This document shows positions 28,130 through 37,633 of a DNA stretch of 64,000 bases, piece after piece; positions within the stretch are counted from its first letter, which is position 1, and each line of letters starts with the position of its first letter. The notes under the pieces were generated by a model, which was not told the origin of the DNA, ran no database searches, and was given only the letters and a program-made list of their open reading frames with translations. A program made the position numbers and the translations under genes. Source of the stretch: Shewanella mesophila (GTDB taxonomy: Bacteria > Pseudomonadota > Gammaproteobacteria > Enterobacterales > Shewanellaceae); NCBI RefSeq assembly GCF_019457515.1, contig NZ_CP080421.1, forward strand, positions 620,001 to 684,000. Direction: 5' to 3'.

Positions 28130-30334
28130 TTAGTTTCTCACTAACTCCAGTTCTTTGAGCAAGTTGTCGGCATGGTCGACTTCATCCATCATCCAAAGGA
28201 TATATCTAAAGTCGACGTGAACAGCGCGAGTGATCGTTGGATTGAAGAACCAATCTTTAGTGATGGCTTCATAGGTTGAATCGAAGTTCAATCCCACGAG
28301 TTCGCCTTTGCCGTTAAACACGGGTGAGCCCGAGTTTCCGCCAGTGGTATCAACACTGGATAAGAAGTTAACTGGCACAGATCCAAAACTCTCTGGTTTG
28401 TCTAAACAAGAGAACAGACGGCACAGCCAAGACGCTGGATCTTGATAAACAGACTCAACTTTATGGCTGCCATAGCGCTTAGCGTTAATTGCATCTAATA
28501 CCTTTTGCGGCGCATTAAATGGCTCAACACCTGTGTGCTTCGCTAGGATACCTTCAAGGCGTGTGAAAGGCTGCTTGTAGAGCGCATCTTTCGATTGATA
28601 GCCATCAACCATACCGTAGGTGATACGCAAAGTGCCGTTGGCATCTGGATACACTGGCCAGTTGTTGGCTTTATAGTAGGCGATAACGGCTTCCATATAA
28701 GCTGGTCGCGCTTTGGATAGCTGACCCGCTAAGGTCTTTTTCGCCTTTTCTTGTGCCATATTGGTGTCGTATAAGGCAACGGCAAGACGAATAAAGGGAT
28801 CGGCACTGGTCTCAAATGCATTAACGTCCGCATCCATCCAGGCTAAACGCTTAGCTTGGTCGGTGAGCGAGGTTAGTGAGTAGAGACCGTCTAATTTATC
28901 TGATAGTGTTACGCTGCTATCTTCAATTTTGAGCATCTCGTCGAGTTCGGCAACCCGATTTTCTTGCGCCATATATGCGTTAAGATCCTGCAACCATAAA
29001 GTTTTATCGACCGATACCGCAAAACTTGAGTCGATACGTTTGAGACGTGCCTTAAACATCTTCATGTCACGTACCTGATAGCCCTCTTCACGCTCTGCAT
29101 CGGGCTTGGCTTTCTCTTTTGCGAGTCGATACAGTTGGTTGGCAGCTGTTAACAGGGCGCTAGATTGGGCATTTTCAAAGAAGTAACGGGTTTGCTGGGC
29201 GGTGTGCTGCTTAACTAATAGGTTTTCTAGCTGATCAAATTTAGCCTGATAGCTTTGATATTGGCTATCGGCCGCTAACCATTTGCTGAAATCATCTTCG
29301 CGAGCTTGCTTAATCCCTGCAATATCGGTGGCCTTAAAGCCATCAAGCAAACCATTGTATTTCTTCATTCGGTTTGCCATCGAGGCCAAGGTGCCTGCAT
29401 ATTTGATGGCAATCGCCGCATCACTATCACCCATAGCTTCAATGGTATCTATGCGTAGTTGATAGCGCTTAGCTAGGGTTGGGTAGAGCCAATCGCTGGC
29501 GAATTTCAGTTCGCTGGTTAAACGGTAACGGCTGGTTGAACCAGGATAACCCGCGACAAATACGCCATCGCCAGCTTTAACGCCGTCGGCATTGATTTTC
29601 AGGTAGCTATTTGGTTTAAAAGGCACGTTATCGGCTGAATAGGCTGCTGGCTTTCCATCTTTGCCCACATAGGCGCGCAAAAAGGTAAAGTCGCCTGAAT
29701 GACGTGGATACTCATAGTTATCTATATCTCCGCCGAAAGCGCCAACACTTTTAGGTGGTGCATAGACTAAACGAACATCGCGGATAATGAGTTGCTTGAT
29801 AAGATAATATTCGAGACCGTTATGAAAACTTCGCACCGAGCAGCGATAATTCTCATCGCTTTCACACTCTTTTATCAGTGATTTACGGTTGGTTTGGATC
29901 TCTTCAAAGCGCTTAAGTGGGTCATCGCTCAAACCACTCATCACCTTGCTGCTCACGTCGGTAACCGCTTCAGTAATATACAGACGCTCGTTAGGACCTG
30001 CCGAAGGTTCTTCGGTCATCTTTTTGGCTAGGAAGCCATCGGCGATGTAGTTGTGCTCTTTTTTACTATTGTATTGTATTGCACGATAAGCGCAGTGGTG
30101 ATTAGTGACAACTAAACCTTGGGGCGACACGAAACTGGCGGTACAATACCCGAGGCCGACAACCGCATTCATAGGATATTGAGTCAGATCGGCAAGTTGT
30201 TTTGCTGGAATTTGAATACCACGTTCGCTAAGTTTATCGGCGATCGACGGCATTTGATAAGGTTGCCACTGCCCTTCATCGGCAATAGCTATGCCCGATG
30301 ACAGCATTAAGGCTGCAACCAATGCTTTGCGCAT
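28130..30334 (-). CDS. S46-family dipeptidyl peptidase (DPP7/DPP11 type)
   Basis: A 734-residue exported serine peptidase that releases dipeptides from the N-terminus of peptides in the periplasm. A signal peptide (MRKALVAALMLSSGIAIA) precedes the mature chain. Catalytic elements: His80 in TNHHCAY, Asp in DIDNYEYPRH and Ser in TGGNSGSPVF near the C-terminus; the middle is the family's helical cap. Size and motifs fit DPP7/DPP11; the residue that decides acidic versus hydrophobic preference was not assigned. Useful for growth on peptides. Divergent from dnaB. Confidence 0.9.
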   Translation of the reverse strand: MRKALVAALMLSSGIAIADEGQWQPYQMPSIADKLSERGIQIPAKQLADLTQYPMNAVVGLGYCTASFVSPQGLVVTNHHCAYRAIQYNSKKEHNYIADGFLAKKMTEEPSAGPNERLYITEAVTDVSSKVMSGLSDDPLKRFEEIQTNRKSLIKECESDENYRCSVRSFHNGLEYYLIKQLIIRDVRLVYAPPKSVGAFGGDIDNYEYPRHSGDFTFLRAYVGKDGKPAAYSADNVPFKPNSYLKINADGVKAGDGVFVAGYPGSTSRYRLTSELKFASDWLYPTLAKRYQLRIDTIEAMGDSDAAIAIKYAGTLASMANRMKKYNGLLDGFKATDIAGIKQAREDDFSKWLAADSQYQSYQAKFDQLENLLVKQHTAQQTRYFFENAQSSALLTAANQLYRLAKEKAKPDAEREEGYQVRDMKMFKARLKRIDSSFAVSVDKTLWLQDLNAYMAQENRVAELDEMLKIEDSSVTLSDKLDGLYSLTSLTDQAKRLAWMDADVNAFETSADPFIRLAVALYDTNMAQEKAKKTLAGQLSKARPAYMEAVIAYYKANNWPVYPDANGTLRITYGMVDGYQSKDALYKQPFTRLEGILAKHTGVEPFNAPQKVLDAINAKRYGSHKVESVYQDPASWLCRLFSCLDKPESFGSVPVNFLSSVDTTGGNSGSPVFNGKGELVGLNFDSTYEAITKDWFFNPTITRAVHVDFRYILWMMDEVDHADNLLKELELVRN

Positions 30335-30457
30335 GTTTATTCCTTAATTATTATATGTGTGTTTGTTGGACGAACAGGCGTAGGCGGCCTGTTTGAGTTC
30401 TGCTTGACTCGGGTTTTATACCATATTTTGCCTAATCGTTGGAAATTTGGAGATTTA

Positions 30458-31864
30458 ATGGCACAGCAAGGTGGTTTTCAGGCTAAGAAAAAGCCGAGAG
30501 ATTTACAACTCGATGCATTGAAGATGCCGCCACACTCTATTGAGGCCGAGCAATCTGTGCTCGGTGGCTTGATGTTAGATTCAGACGCTTGGGATAAAGT
30601 TGCCGAAGCCGTGGTGAAGGAGGACTTTTACTCTCGTTCACATCGGATGATCTTCGTTGCGATGGAGGCCTTAGTCGCTGCTGGTCAACCGATCGATTTA
30701 ATCACGGTATCTGAGCAACTCGAACTTGAAGACAGCCTTGAAGATGCCGGTGGTTTTGCCTATTTAGGCGAAATTGCGAAGAATACCCCGAGTGCGGGCA
30801 ACATTTTATCTTACGCATCGATTGTGCGCGAACGTGCGGTTGTACGTGAAATGATTAAAGTCGCCAACGAAATAGCCGATGCGGGTTTTAATCCTGAAGG
30901 GCGTAACTCTGGCGAGCTATTGGATTTAGCCGAAAGCAAAGTTTTTAAAATTGCCGAGCAGCGCGCCAATGCTAATGAAGGCCCCGAGGGTATCAAGAGC
31001 ATTTTGGAAAAAACGGTCGATAAGATTGAAGAGCTGTACAATAACCCACATAACGGTGTTACCGGAGTATCGAGCGGTTTTGGCGACTTAGATAAGATGA
31101 CCGCGGGCTTCCAGTCGGGCGATTTGATTATTGTCGCGGCGCGTCCATCTATGGGTAAAACCACCTTTGCGATGAACCTGTGTGAGCAGGCGGCGCTCAA
31201 TGAAGACAAGCCTGTGCTTATTTTCAGTCTCGAGATGCCTTCAGAACAGATCATGATGCGTATGTTGGCATCCCTTGGTCGCGTCGACCAAACAAAGATC
31301 CGTACCGGTCAGCTTGACGATGATGATTGGGCGCGAGTGTCGTCGACTATGGGGATCATGCTCGAGCAAGGAAAGATGTATATCGATGATGGTTCGGGCT
31401 TAACGCCAACCGAAGTGCGAAGTCGTGCTCGTCGTATTGCCAGAGAACATGGTGGCCTGTCGATGATCATGATCGATTACCTTCAGTTGATGCAAGTTCC
31501 AGCGTTATCAGACAACAGAACACTAGAGATCGCCGAGATCTCTCGCTCGCTCAAGGCACTTGCCAAAGAGTTAGAGATCCCCGTGATTGCGCTGTCGCAG
31601 CTTAACCGTTCATTGGAGCAACGTGCCGATAAGCGCCCTGTTAACTCAGATTTGCGTGAATCGGGTTCTATTGAGCAAGATGCGGATTTGATCATGTTTA
31701 TTTATCGTGATGAAGTGTATAACAACGATTCTGAAGATAAAGGCACCGCAGAAATCATTATTGGTAAGCAGCGTAACGGTCCTATTGGGCGGGTGCGCTT
31801 GGTGTTCCAAGGTCAATATTCTCGCTTCGATAACTATGCTGGTCCTCAATTCGAAGAAGATTAA
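30458..31864 (+). CDS. dnaB: Replicative DNA helicase DnaB
   Basis: A 468-residue hexameric helicase that unwinds DNA at the fork. The N-terminal primase-interaction domain (PPHSIEAEQSVLGGLMLD) and the RecA-like domain with Walker A ARPSMGKTT, Walker B MIMIDYLQLM and the R-finger region are present. The frame opens at 30359, but ATG 30458, preceded by GGAG, gives the standard start. No intein is inserted. Confidence 0.97.
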   Translation: MAQQGGFQAKKKPRDLQLDALKMPPHSIEAEQSVLGGLMLDSDAWDKVAEAVVKEDFYSRSHRMIFVAMEALVAAGQPIDLITVSEQLELEDSLEDAGGFAYLGEIAKNTPSAGNILSYASIVRERAVVREMIKVANEIADAGFNPEGRNSGELLDLAESKVFKIAEQRANANEGPEGIKSILEKTVDKIEELYNNPHNGVTGVSSGFGDLDKMTAGFQSGDLIIVAARPSMGKTTFAMNLCEQAALNEDKPVLIFSLEMPSEQIMMRMLASLGRVDQTKIRTGQLDDDDWARVSSTMGIMLEQGKMYIDDGSGLTPTEVRSRARRIAREHGGLSMIMIDYLQLMQVPALSDNRTLEIAEISRSLKALAKELEIPVIALSQLNRSLEQRADKRPVNSDLRESGSIEQDADLIMFIYRDEVYNNDSEDKGTAEIIIGKQRNGPIGRVRLVFQGQYSRFDNYAGPQFEED

Positions 31865-31966
31865 TTCTTAATTAGGGGTAAGATTAAGCATGGTTTATTT
31901 TGCCCCTTTGCGACTCATTTTAGGTTATTTTCATATTAAGTTTATTTGCTTCTATAAGGTTATTGT

Positions 31967-33043
31967 TTGAAACCCTTTCCCCGTGCAGAGATCAGTGGTG
32001 ATGCGCTGACATCTAATTTACAGCGATTACGAGAGCTTGCGCCTCATAGCAAGGTGATGGCGGTCGTTAAGGCTAATGGTTATGGCCATGGCTTACTTAA
32101 TGTCGCTAAATGCCTGACGACTGCTGATGGTTTTGGTCTTGCCAGATTGGAAGAGGCCTTAGAGCTTAGGGCGGGCGGAATTAAAGCCAAGCTACTTCTT
32201 TTAGAAGGTTTTTTTCGCCAAAACGATCTTAATACTCTGGTTGATCATGATATCGATACCGTGGTTCATCATGAGTTTCAAATCGAGATGTTAGAAGCCG
32301 CTAAGTTAGATAAGCCTGTGACGGTATGGATGAAAGTTGATTCGGGTATGCACCGATTAGGTTTCAACCTAGCGCAGTTTTCCTCAACCTATCAGCGTTT
32401 ACTCGATTGTCCACAGGTGGCTAAACCTATTCACCTGATGACTCATTTTGCATGCGCCGATGAGCCTGAAAATCCGGCGACCACTAATCAAGCCAAGCGT
32501 TTCAACGAGATGACTAAAGATTTACCCGGTGATAGAACCTTGGCTAATTCGGCTGCCGCACTTTATTGGCAAGAGACCCAAGCCGATTGGATAAGACCCG
32601 GTATTGCGCTTTATGGGGTATCACCCGTAGTTGGGGACTTTGGCTGTAATCATGGTTTGATACCTGCTATGGAGCTGGTTTCTCAGTTGATCGCCGTTAG
32701 AGAGCACAAAGCTGGAGATCCCGTTGGCTATGGTAGTTATTGGCACGCTAAACAGGATACTAAGCTCGGCGTGGTCGCGATAGGTTATGGTGATGGCTAT
32801 CCCCGCAATGCACCAGAAGGAACGCCTGTTTGGATCAATGGCCGTTTGGTTCCTGTCGTTGGGCGAGTATCCATGGATATGCTGACGGTGGATTTAGGTA
32901 TCGATGCAACCGATGCAGTGGGTGACGATGTACTGCTTTGGGGAAAGGCCTTGCCCGTTGAAGATGTTGCAGAGCATATCGGCACGATAGCCTATGAGCT
33001 GGTTACTAAGCTGACCCCTCGCGTCGCTGTGTGTTTGGATTAA
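31967..33043 (+). CDS. alr: Alanine racemase
   Basis: A 358-residue PLP enzyme making D-alanine for peptidoglycan. The PLP Lys35 is in [11 protein letters not shown], and the second catalytic base Tyr is in GYGSYWHA. The start is TTG 31967, supported by AAGGT about 7 bp upstream and by family length. It follows dnaB by 102 bp, the usual pairing. Confidence 0.95.
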   Translation: MKPFPRAEISGDALTSNLQRLRELAPHSKVMAVVKANGYGHGLLNVAKCLTTADGFGLARLEEALELRAGGIKAKLLLLEGFFRQNDLNTLVDHDIDTVVHHEFQIEMLEAAKLDKPVTVWMKVDSGMHRLGFNLAQFSSTYQRLLDCPQVAKPIHLMTHFACADEPENPATTNQAKRFNEMTKDLPGDRTLANSAAALYWQETQADWIRPGIALYGVSPVVGDFGCNHGLIPAMELVSQLIAVREHKAGDPVGYGSYWHAKQDTKLGVVAIGYGDGYPRNAPEGTPVWINGRLVPVVGRVSMDMLTVDLGIDATDAVGDDVLLWGKALPVEDVAEHIGTIAYELVTKLTPRVAVCLD

Positions 33044-33080
33044 TATTTATCCTAACTAACCGTGAGCACGTGAAAAGGCT

Positions 33081-33105
33081 CGAGGAGAAAGGGGAAACCT
33101 CCTCG
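33081..33105. other. Hairpin between convergent alr and the CheX-like gene
   Basis: CGAGGAG and CTCCTCG pair around an 11-nt loop. No T-run follows on either side, so a terminator role is uncertain. Confidence 0.4.
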
Positions 33106-33152
33106 ATGATGAGATTGTCATTATCACTAATTAGATTGTGGCTTGATGAGCA

Positions 33153-33617
33153 TTAAAGCTCGAAGCAGATCTCAATGTACGCATTTCCATAGTTACTGGT
33201 AAATGGCATTATGATTTTTTGGCCGTCAGATTTATGGGCTATGGTATGGTCTTTACCTGAGACGACGATTGGTGTGGCCATTTCGAAGTCATAGCCTTTA
33301 TCCCCCAAGAGGTTTTTAGCACCACCTGTCACCATATTGGTGATTTCGCCAACCAGATCGGTAACCTCTTCATTAACCTTAGAAGGTCTCTCTCCTAGCA
33401 TGTTGTTCATGATCTCTAGAATTAATGACTCTTCGAAAGTGATAGAGAGCGAGCCTTTGGTTTGAGGGCCAACCATACCGATCAAACCCGATACGTCCCC
33501 CTTTGCGATATTATCTTTTTTCAGATTAGGCTTCCCAGGCTTAAGCTCCATGCTCGCCATGGTCTTGAGGACATTAAGTAGCGATTCTAAAAACGGATTG
33601 ATAAAGTTCACATTCAT
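33153..33617 (-). CDS. CheX-like chemotaxis phosphatase-domain protein
   Basis: A 154-residue cytoplasmic protein with the CheC/CheX/FliY fold: MVGPQTKGSLSITFEESL, then the Glu-x2-Asn element EITNMVTGGAKN that in CheX removes phosphate from CheY-P. The gene stands alone between alr and dusA; no chemotaxis genes are near, so the partner response regulator is unknown. Single-gene CheX proteins are common in Shewanella and Vibrio. Confidence 0.82.
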   Translation of the reverse strand: MNVNFINPFLESLLNVLKTMASMELKPGKPNLKKDNIAKGDVSGLIGMVGPQTKGSLSITFEESLILEIMNNMLGERPSKVNEEVTDLVGEITNMVTGGAKNLLGDKGYDFEMATPIVVSGKDHTIAHKSDGQKIIMPFTSNYGNAYIEICFEL

Positions 33618-34042
33618 TTGGAAAGAGGCTCCTATTTGTCTCTAAATGGGTTGTCGATGCCTGACTATAAGCTTAGGAGAGTTTTTCTTCAAAATCTTAA
33701 AAATCTCATATTTTTACCATAGCACAGCGTCATCTTAGCTGTATAAATTGTTGAGATTTAGCTTTCGATTCTTTTAGGATCTGTGACCATCATACAATTA
33801 TTCAGTCGTCCATTTTTTGCAAGGCCAGCGTCCCTTTCCCATGATTACGATGAGGTTGTTATATTGCTGTTGTTTATGGCTCAGGCTGCTTTTGATTCTA
33901 TATTGCGTCTTTATACTGATTGGTATTAGATTCAGATTTTTGCTATTGAATAGGAGCAAGCCTGTGCATTTTTTGGTGACCAGTGTAAAATGCGCGGCCA
34001 CGCCCTTTACTCTGGGCTGTTCAACTATGGGTTACTGTTTTT
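33618..34042. other. Divergent intergenic region CheX-like gene / dusA
   Basis: These 425 bp hold no supported gene. TTTATACTGATTGGTAT at 33910-33926 is a single copy of the 17-bp end of the MITE-like element found at 60192-60543. TAAAAT at 33986-33991 may be the dusA -10 box. A 98-residue open frame here overlaps dusA in another frame and is rejected. Confidence 0.5.
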
Positions 34043-35032
34043 ATGTCACGAAATACCATGCCAGATACCATCAATCGCACTTTCAGCATTGCGCCTATGC
34101 TCGATTGGACTGATAGGCATTATCGCTACTTTGCTCGCTTGATGTCTGAGCAAGCTTTGTTGTATACCGAAATGGTAACGACGGGGGCGATTATTCATGG
34201 TAAAGGTGACTATCTTGCCTATAACGAGGAAGAGCACCCTTTAGCGTTGCAGCTGGGAGGCTCTAATCCAGCCGATCTCGCCACGTGTGCTAAGTTGGCC
34301 GCAGAGAGAGGCTATGATGAGGTTAACCTGAATGTGGGTTGCCCGTCAGATCGTGTGCAAAATGGGCGTTTTGGTGCCTGTTTGATGGCTGAGCCCAAGC
34401 TGGTTGCGCAATGCGTCGATGCAATGCGAAACGTGGTCGATATTCCTGTGACGGTTAAAACTCGCATTGGTATCGATGAGCAAGACAGCTATGAGTTCCT
34501 TACCGATTTTATCGATACTGTTAGCGCAGCAGGTTGTGACACTTTCATCATTCATGCTCGAAAAGCTTGGTTGCAGGGATTAAGTCCAAAAGAGAATCGC
34601 GAGATCCCCGAGCTTAATTATGAGCGGGTTTATCAGTTAAAGCGTGATTATCCACAACTAAGTATTTCGCTTAATGGCGGAGTAAAATCATTGGGCGAAT
34701 GTACAACCCATCTTGAGCAATTAGATGGGGTGATGGTGGGACGAGAAGCCTATCAAAATCCCTATATACTCGCCGAGGTCGATCAAAGCTTGTGTGGTAG
34801 TGAGAAACCTGTTTTGAGCCGAGATGCTGTTTTGGAGAGAATGATTCCTTATATAGAGAAACATCTCGCTGATGGTGGTCGTCTGAATCATATTACTCGC
34901 CATATTACAGGCCTTTATCAAGGTGAAGTGGGCTCGCGCGCTTGGCGTCGCTATGTGAGTGAAAATGCTCATCGCCAAGGTGCAGGTATTGAAGTCATAC
35001 ATCAGGCTAGAGCCAGCATGGATTTCAAGTAA
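34043..35032 (+). CDS. dusA: tRNA-dihydrouridine synthase DusA
   Basis: A 329-residue flavoenzyme that reduces uridines 20/20a in the D-loop of tRNAs. It shows the family start [19 protein letters not shown], the block [22 protein letters not shown] with catalytic Cys113, and the FMN-phosphate site [12 protein letters not shown] 34043 is used; a second in-frame ATG at 34058 is possible, and neither has a good ribosome site. A terminator follows. Confidence 0.95.
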   Translation: MSRNTMPDTINRTFSIAPMLDWTDRHYRYFARLMSEQALLYTEMVTTGAIIHGKGDYLAYNEEEHPLALQLGGSNPADLATCAKLAAERGYDEVNLNVGCPSDRVQNGRFGACLMAEPKLVAQCVDAMRNVVDIPVTVKTRIGIDEQDSYEFLTDFIDTVSAAGCDTFIIHARKAWLQGLSPKENREIPELNYERVYQLKRDYPQLSISLNGGVKSLGECTTHLEQLDGVMVGREAYQNPYILAEVDQSLCGSEKPVLSRDAVLERMIPYIEKHLADGGRLNHITRHITGLYQGEVGSRAWRRYVSENAHRQGAGIEVIHQARASMDFK

Positions 35033-35070
35033 AGCTTATTAAATCAATGATTTGTTTTTTTCTGCTGAGG

Positions 35071-35097
35071 GCCTTCATTTACAGTGAAGGCTTTTTT
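35071..35097 (+). terminator. Intrinsic terminator after dusA
   Basis: GCCTTCA/TGAAGGC stem with a 7-nt loop and six T. Confidence 0.9.
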
Positions 35098-35112
35098 GTT
35101 TGTTTTTTAGTC

Positions 35113-35168
35113 TTTTCACTTCTAAATAGTGAAAATTACTAACGGGTAGTGAAGCTTGCTATTTCATT
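35113..35168 (+). promoter_or_regulatory. Paired inverted repeats, candidate activator sites for the Psp-like operon
   Basis: TTTTCACT-N7-AGTGAAAA (35113-35135) is perfect; AGTGAA-N9-TTCATT (35148-35168) is a weaker second copy, with AGTGAA starts 20 bp apart, two helical turns. They lie 90-140 bp upstream of the sigma-54-like promoter, the normal distance for an enhancer-binding protein such as PspF. Confidence 0.5.
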
Positions 35169-35256
35169 CGATAATTCTATCTTCCAAATAAGCCCTGATT
35201 ATCCCCCTATCTTTTTAATTTTTTTAAAAACAGTTGGTTAACTCACTTTTACAAAG

Positions 35257-35274
35257 TTGGCATATCCTTTGTAT
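35257..35274 (+). promoter_or_regulatory. Sigma-54-type promoter of the Psp-like operon
   Basis: TTGGCA at -24 and TTTGTAT at -12 with GG-N10-GT spacing; only the -12 C is replaced by T. The position, 40 bp before the operon's first gene, fits. sigma-54 control is the rule for psp operons. Confidence 0.6.
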
Positions 35275-35314
35275 TGTCTTACTTGTCACAACCGAATATG
35301 AAAAGGAAGACATT

Positions 35315-35602
35315 ATGAACAAGCTAACTAAAGTATCACTTATTGCCTCTTTACTTGTAGGCGCGAGTTTCTCTGCAAATGCCGATGAGTTTATCCCATC
35401 AAATATCAGTGCAACGCTTGAGCGTAACCTTGCTACGCAGATGCAAGAGATGATGGTTGTCGCTCAGCAGGAACTTAGCCTTTCACTACAAGCACAGTTA
35501 TCTGAGTCTCTATTTGAAACCAGCCTAGAGCAAGCAGTAGATGTTGCGGACAGCGAACAGAGTGATAACACTGGGATCACTAGTGCGATGGCTAAGGAAT
35601 AA
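35315..35602 (+). CDS. Small exported protein of unknown function, first gene of the Psp-like operon
   Basis: A 95-residue protein with a clear signal peptide (MNKLTKVSLIASLLVGASFSANA) and a short Gln/Glu/Ser-rich helical mature part. I do not recognise a domain. ATG 35315 has AAGGAAG upstream; the in-frame start at 35234 lies before the promoter and is rejected. It overlaps the next small gene by one base, and the PspC gene follows, so an envelope-stress role is likely by context only. Confidence 0.7.
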   Translation: MNKLTKVSLIASLLVGASFSANADEFIPSNISATLERNLATQMQEMMVVAQQELSLSLQAQLSESLFETSLEQAVDVADSEQSDNTGITSAMAKE

Positions 35603-35709
35603 TGATGACTTATCTGTTTGAACTAGCAGCGATATTGTTGTTACCTGTATTGGGCTTTGCGTTGTGTGCCGCAGTGGTATGTACCTTCAACTGGCACAAG
35701 GTCATTTAA
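35602..35709 (+). CDS. 35-residue single-helix membrane peptide
   Basis: It starts MMTYLFELAAILLL at an ATG overlapping the stop of the previous gene (TAATG; a second ATG follows at once) and ends in FNWHKVI. One hydrophobic helix spans about residues 5-28. Overlap with the previous stop, AAGGA 8 bp upstream and its position inside the Psp-like operon support it. It recalls the small Psp membrane proteins in size, but no family is claimed. Confidence 0.55.
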   Translation: MMTYLFELAAILLLPVLGFALCAAVVCTFNWHKVI

Positions 35710-35754
35710 TAGAGCAACGAGCTCAATACCCATTTATGTCACCAGGAGTTACCA

Positions 35755-35961
35755 ATGAATATAGATAATCTAGTCAGTCGACTGAAGCGCCCAAGAGCGA
35801 TTATATGTGGTATTGCAGCAATGATGGCGGATAAATTTGGCTGGTCATGTTTGTGGACGAGAGTGGTATGGGCTGCAGCCGTAATAATGAATCCAGCGAT
35901 CAGTTTGTTAGTGTATTTTGTACTGGCCTTGGTATTGCCCAAATGGGATCCACAATACTAA
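35755..35961 (+). CDS. PspC-domain membrane protein
   Basis: A 68-residue protein that is essentially a single PspC domain (RPRAIICGIAAMMADKFGWSCLWTRVVW) with membrane helices. In E. coli PspC with PspB senses membrane stress and relieves PspA inhibition of PspF. CAGGAG precedes the ATG. The C-terminal cytoplasmic extension of full PspC is absent. No pspA or pspF is in the window. Confidence 0.82.
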   Translation: MNIDNLVSRLKRPRAIICGIAAMMADKFGWSCLWTRVVWAAAVIMNPAISLLVYFVLALVLPKWDPQY

Positions 35962-35981
35962 TTTAGTAAGAGAATAAAAGT

Positions 35982-36341
35982 GTGAAGGGACATCCGCAAT
36001 TATATCGGGTTTTAAACAGCGTCATTGGGTTAGGTATCGTTATTCTATTAGCATTGATGCTGTTCGTGTTTAGTCGGTACATCGACGATGGATGGTTCTA
36101 TGTCAGTGTAGAATCGTTTCAATGGATAGATATTAGTTTGTGGGGGATCGCACTTACCTGCGTCGTGTTGCTTACTATGTTATTTTGGCTGACTTTAGCT
36201 TTTAGTTTTGTCGCCGTAGTGTCTGCAATCTGTGTATTGTCTGCCATGGTTATGATGTTTTCAGGTTTTTCTTTGGTATGGCCGCTGATATTATTGTTAC
36301 TCGCAGCTTGGGGTGTTGGCCAAGCTAGTCATTTAGACTAG
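35982..36341 (+). CDS. Membrane protein of unknown function in the Psp-like operon
   Basis: A 119-residue, very hydrophobic protein with three or four helices (~15-32, 50-72, 75-112) and short charged ends. GTG 35982 follows the PspC gene by 20 bp with a weak AAG-rich ribosome site. Not recognised; a role with PspC is inferred from the operon only. Confidence 0.65.
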   Translation: MKGHPQLYRVLNSVIGLGIVILLALMLFVFSRYIDDGWFYVSVESFQWIDISLWGIALTCVVLLTMLFWLTLAFSFVAVVSAICVLSAMVMMFSGFSLVWPLILLLLAAWGVGQASHLD

Positions 36342-36365
36342 AGACTAGCTTAACCTAGATCTCTA

Positions 36366-37103
36366 TTATCGATTTAGGAATGCTTGGAATCTTTCTTTTG
36401 CCTCATCGCTTTGTAATCTAATAGCAAACTCTTTTAGCTCCTTATTCATTTGTGCTCGGACTATTTCTTGATCGTAACGCATCAATTTACGGCTGGCTTG
36501 CAATGCCTGTGGCGGCTTTTGAGCGAGTTTAATCGCTTGGGTCTTGGCATAGTCAAATAATGAGTCAGATGGAATGATCTTATTAACCAAGTTCATCTGA
36601 TAGGCATCATCGGCATTGAAGCTTTCACCGAGTAACAATAGTTCGGCAGCTTTTTGCGGCCCAACGAGGCGAGGGAGTAGCAAGCTAGCACCAGCTTCAG
36701 GCACTAGAGCTAAGTTGACAAACGGTAGCTGAAACTTGGCACTGTTATCAGCATAAACAAGATCGCAATGTAGCAGCAAAGTAGTGCCTATACCGACAGC
36801 GGCTCCTGTGACAGCCGCAACGATAGGTTTGTCAAGATCTAGTAGTGTGAAAAGGAATTTGAATGCTGGATGATCTGGTCCTAAGTTACTATTTTTTAAA
36901 AAGTCAGCAACATCATTACCTGAGGTAAAACAATCGGTCTGGCCTTTAATCATAAAGGCATTAATTCCATTGTCGGATTCCCCTTGGATAAGGTATTCTG
37001 TGAGCTGAGTGTACATATCGAGGTTAAGCGCATTGCGTTTATCTGGGCGATTTATCGTGATGATGCGAACGCCTTGCTCATCCTGAATTTGAATGGTACT
37101 CAT
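36366..37103 (-). CDS. Enoyl-CoA hydratase/isomerase (crotonase) family protein
   Basis: A 245-residue crotonase-fold protein. It starts MSTIQIQDEQGVRIITINRPDKRNALN, with the oxyanion-hole segment around KGQTDCFTSGNDVADF and AAVTGAAVGIGTTLLLHCDL, and a Glu in LVPEAGASLLLPRLVG at the usual acid/base position. The substrate is unknown; acyl-CoA hydration or isomerisation is expected. It stands alone, divergent from the copper chaperone gene. Confidence 0.85.
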   Translation of the reverse strand: MSTIQIQDEQGVRIITINRPDKRNALNLDMYTQLTEYLIQGESDNGINAFMIKGQTDCFTSGNDVADFLKNSNLGPDHPAFKFLFTLLDLDKPIVAAVTGAAVGIGTTLLLHCDLVYADNSAKFQLPFVNLALVPEAGASLLLPRLVGPQKAAELLLLGESFNADDAYQMNLVNKIIPSDSLFDYAKTQAIKLAQKPPQALQASRKLMRYDQEIVRAQMNKELKEFAIRLQSDEAKERFQAFLNR

Positions 37104-37153
37104 TGGTCAATAGTCCTTATTATGGCAAATGGGATTAAAAGGAGTTTAAGACA

Positions 37154-37621
37154 TTGAAACATATTTTCAAACATGCGTTTAATTTTATTTTGCTATCATG
37201 CACTTCATTCTCTGTCTTGGCAAACGTGATGCTTGTTGAAGGTTACATTAGGGCGATGCCTCCGAGTGTTCCTAATACAGCGGCTTACTTTACCCTTATG
37301 AATCATGGCCCCGAGATCAAACTTGTTGGGGTAGAAACCGCTATTGCTAAAGAAGCTCAACTGCACACCATAGTTGAAGAGGCTGGCGTTATTAAGATGA
37401 AGCAACGGATGAGTTTCACTATTGCAGCGCACGGCAATCTTGAATTGGCGCCTTCTGGTGATCACGTTATGCTCTTAGGATTGAAACAGCCGTTAAAGGT
37501 TGATGAAGACGTTGATTTAACGCTTAAGTTTGATGATGGCACTGAGCAAGTCATTAGTATAAAAGTGACTAAGCAAGATATGACAAAGCAACATGGTGAA
37601 ATGGAACATCATCACCATTAA
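37154..37621 (+). CDS. Periplasmic copper chaperone PCuAC-type protein
   Basis: A 155-residue exported protein that in this family delivers Cu(I) to the CuA/CuB sites of cytochrome oxidases. A signal peptide (LLSCTSFSVLA) is followed by the metal motif H-x10-M-x21-H-x-M, which is exact here (from LHT to DHVM). The C-terminus ends in a His/Met-rich tail (HGEMEHHHH) that may add a Cu(II) site. The start is TTG 37154 with AAGGAG upstream. Followed 12 bp later by the DUF2333 gene. Confidence 0.9.
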   Translation: MKHIFKHAFNFILLSCTSFSVLANVMLVEGYIRAMPPSVPNTAAYFTLMNHGPEIKLVGVETAIAKEAQLHTIVEEAGVIKMKQRMSFTIAAHGNLELAPSGDHVMLLGLKQPLKVDEDVDLTLKFDDGTEQVISIKVTKQDMTKQHGEMEHHHH

Positions 37622-37633
37622 TGGAGTAATTGT

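Noticed and set aside
33817..34113. 98-codon frame upstream of and overlapping dusA
   Set aside because: Rich in Cys/Leu/Tyr without domain pattern, no good ribosome site, overlaps dusA in another frame and contains a solo MITE end.
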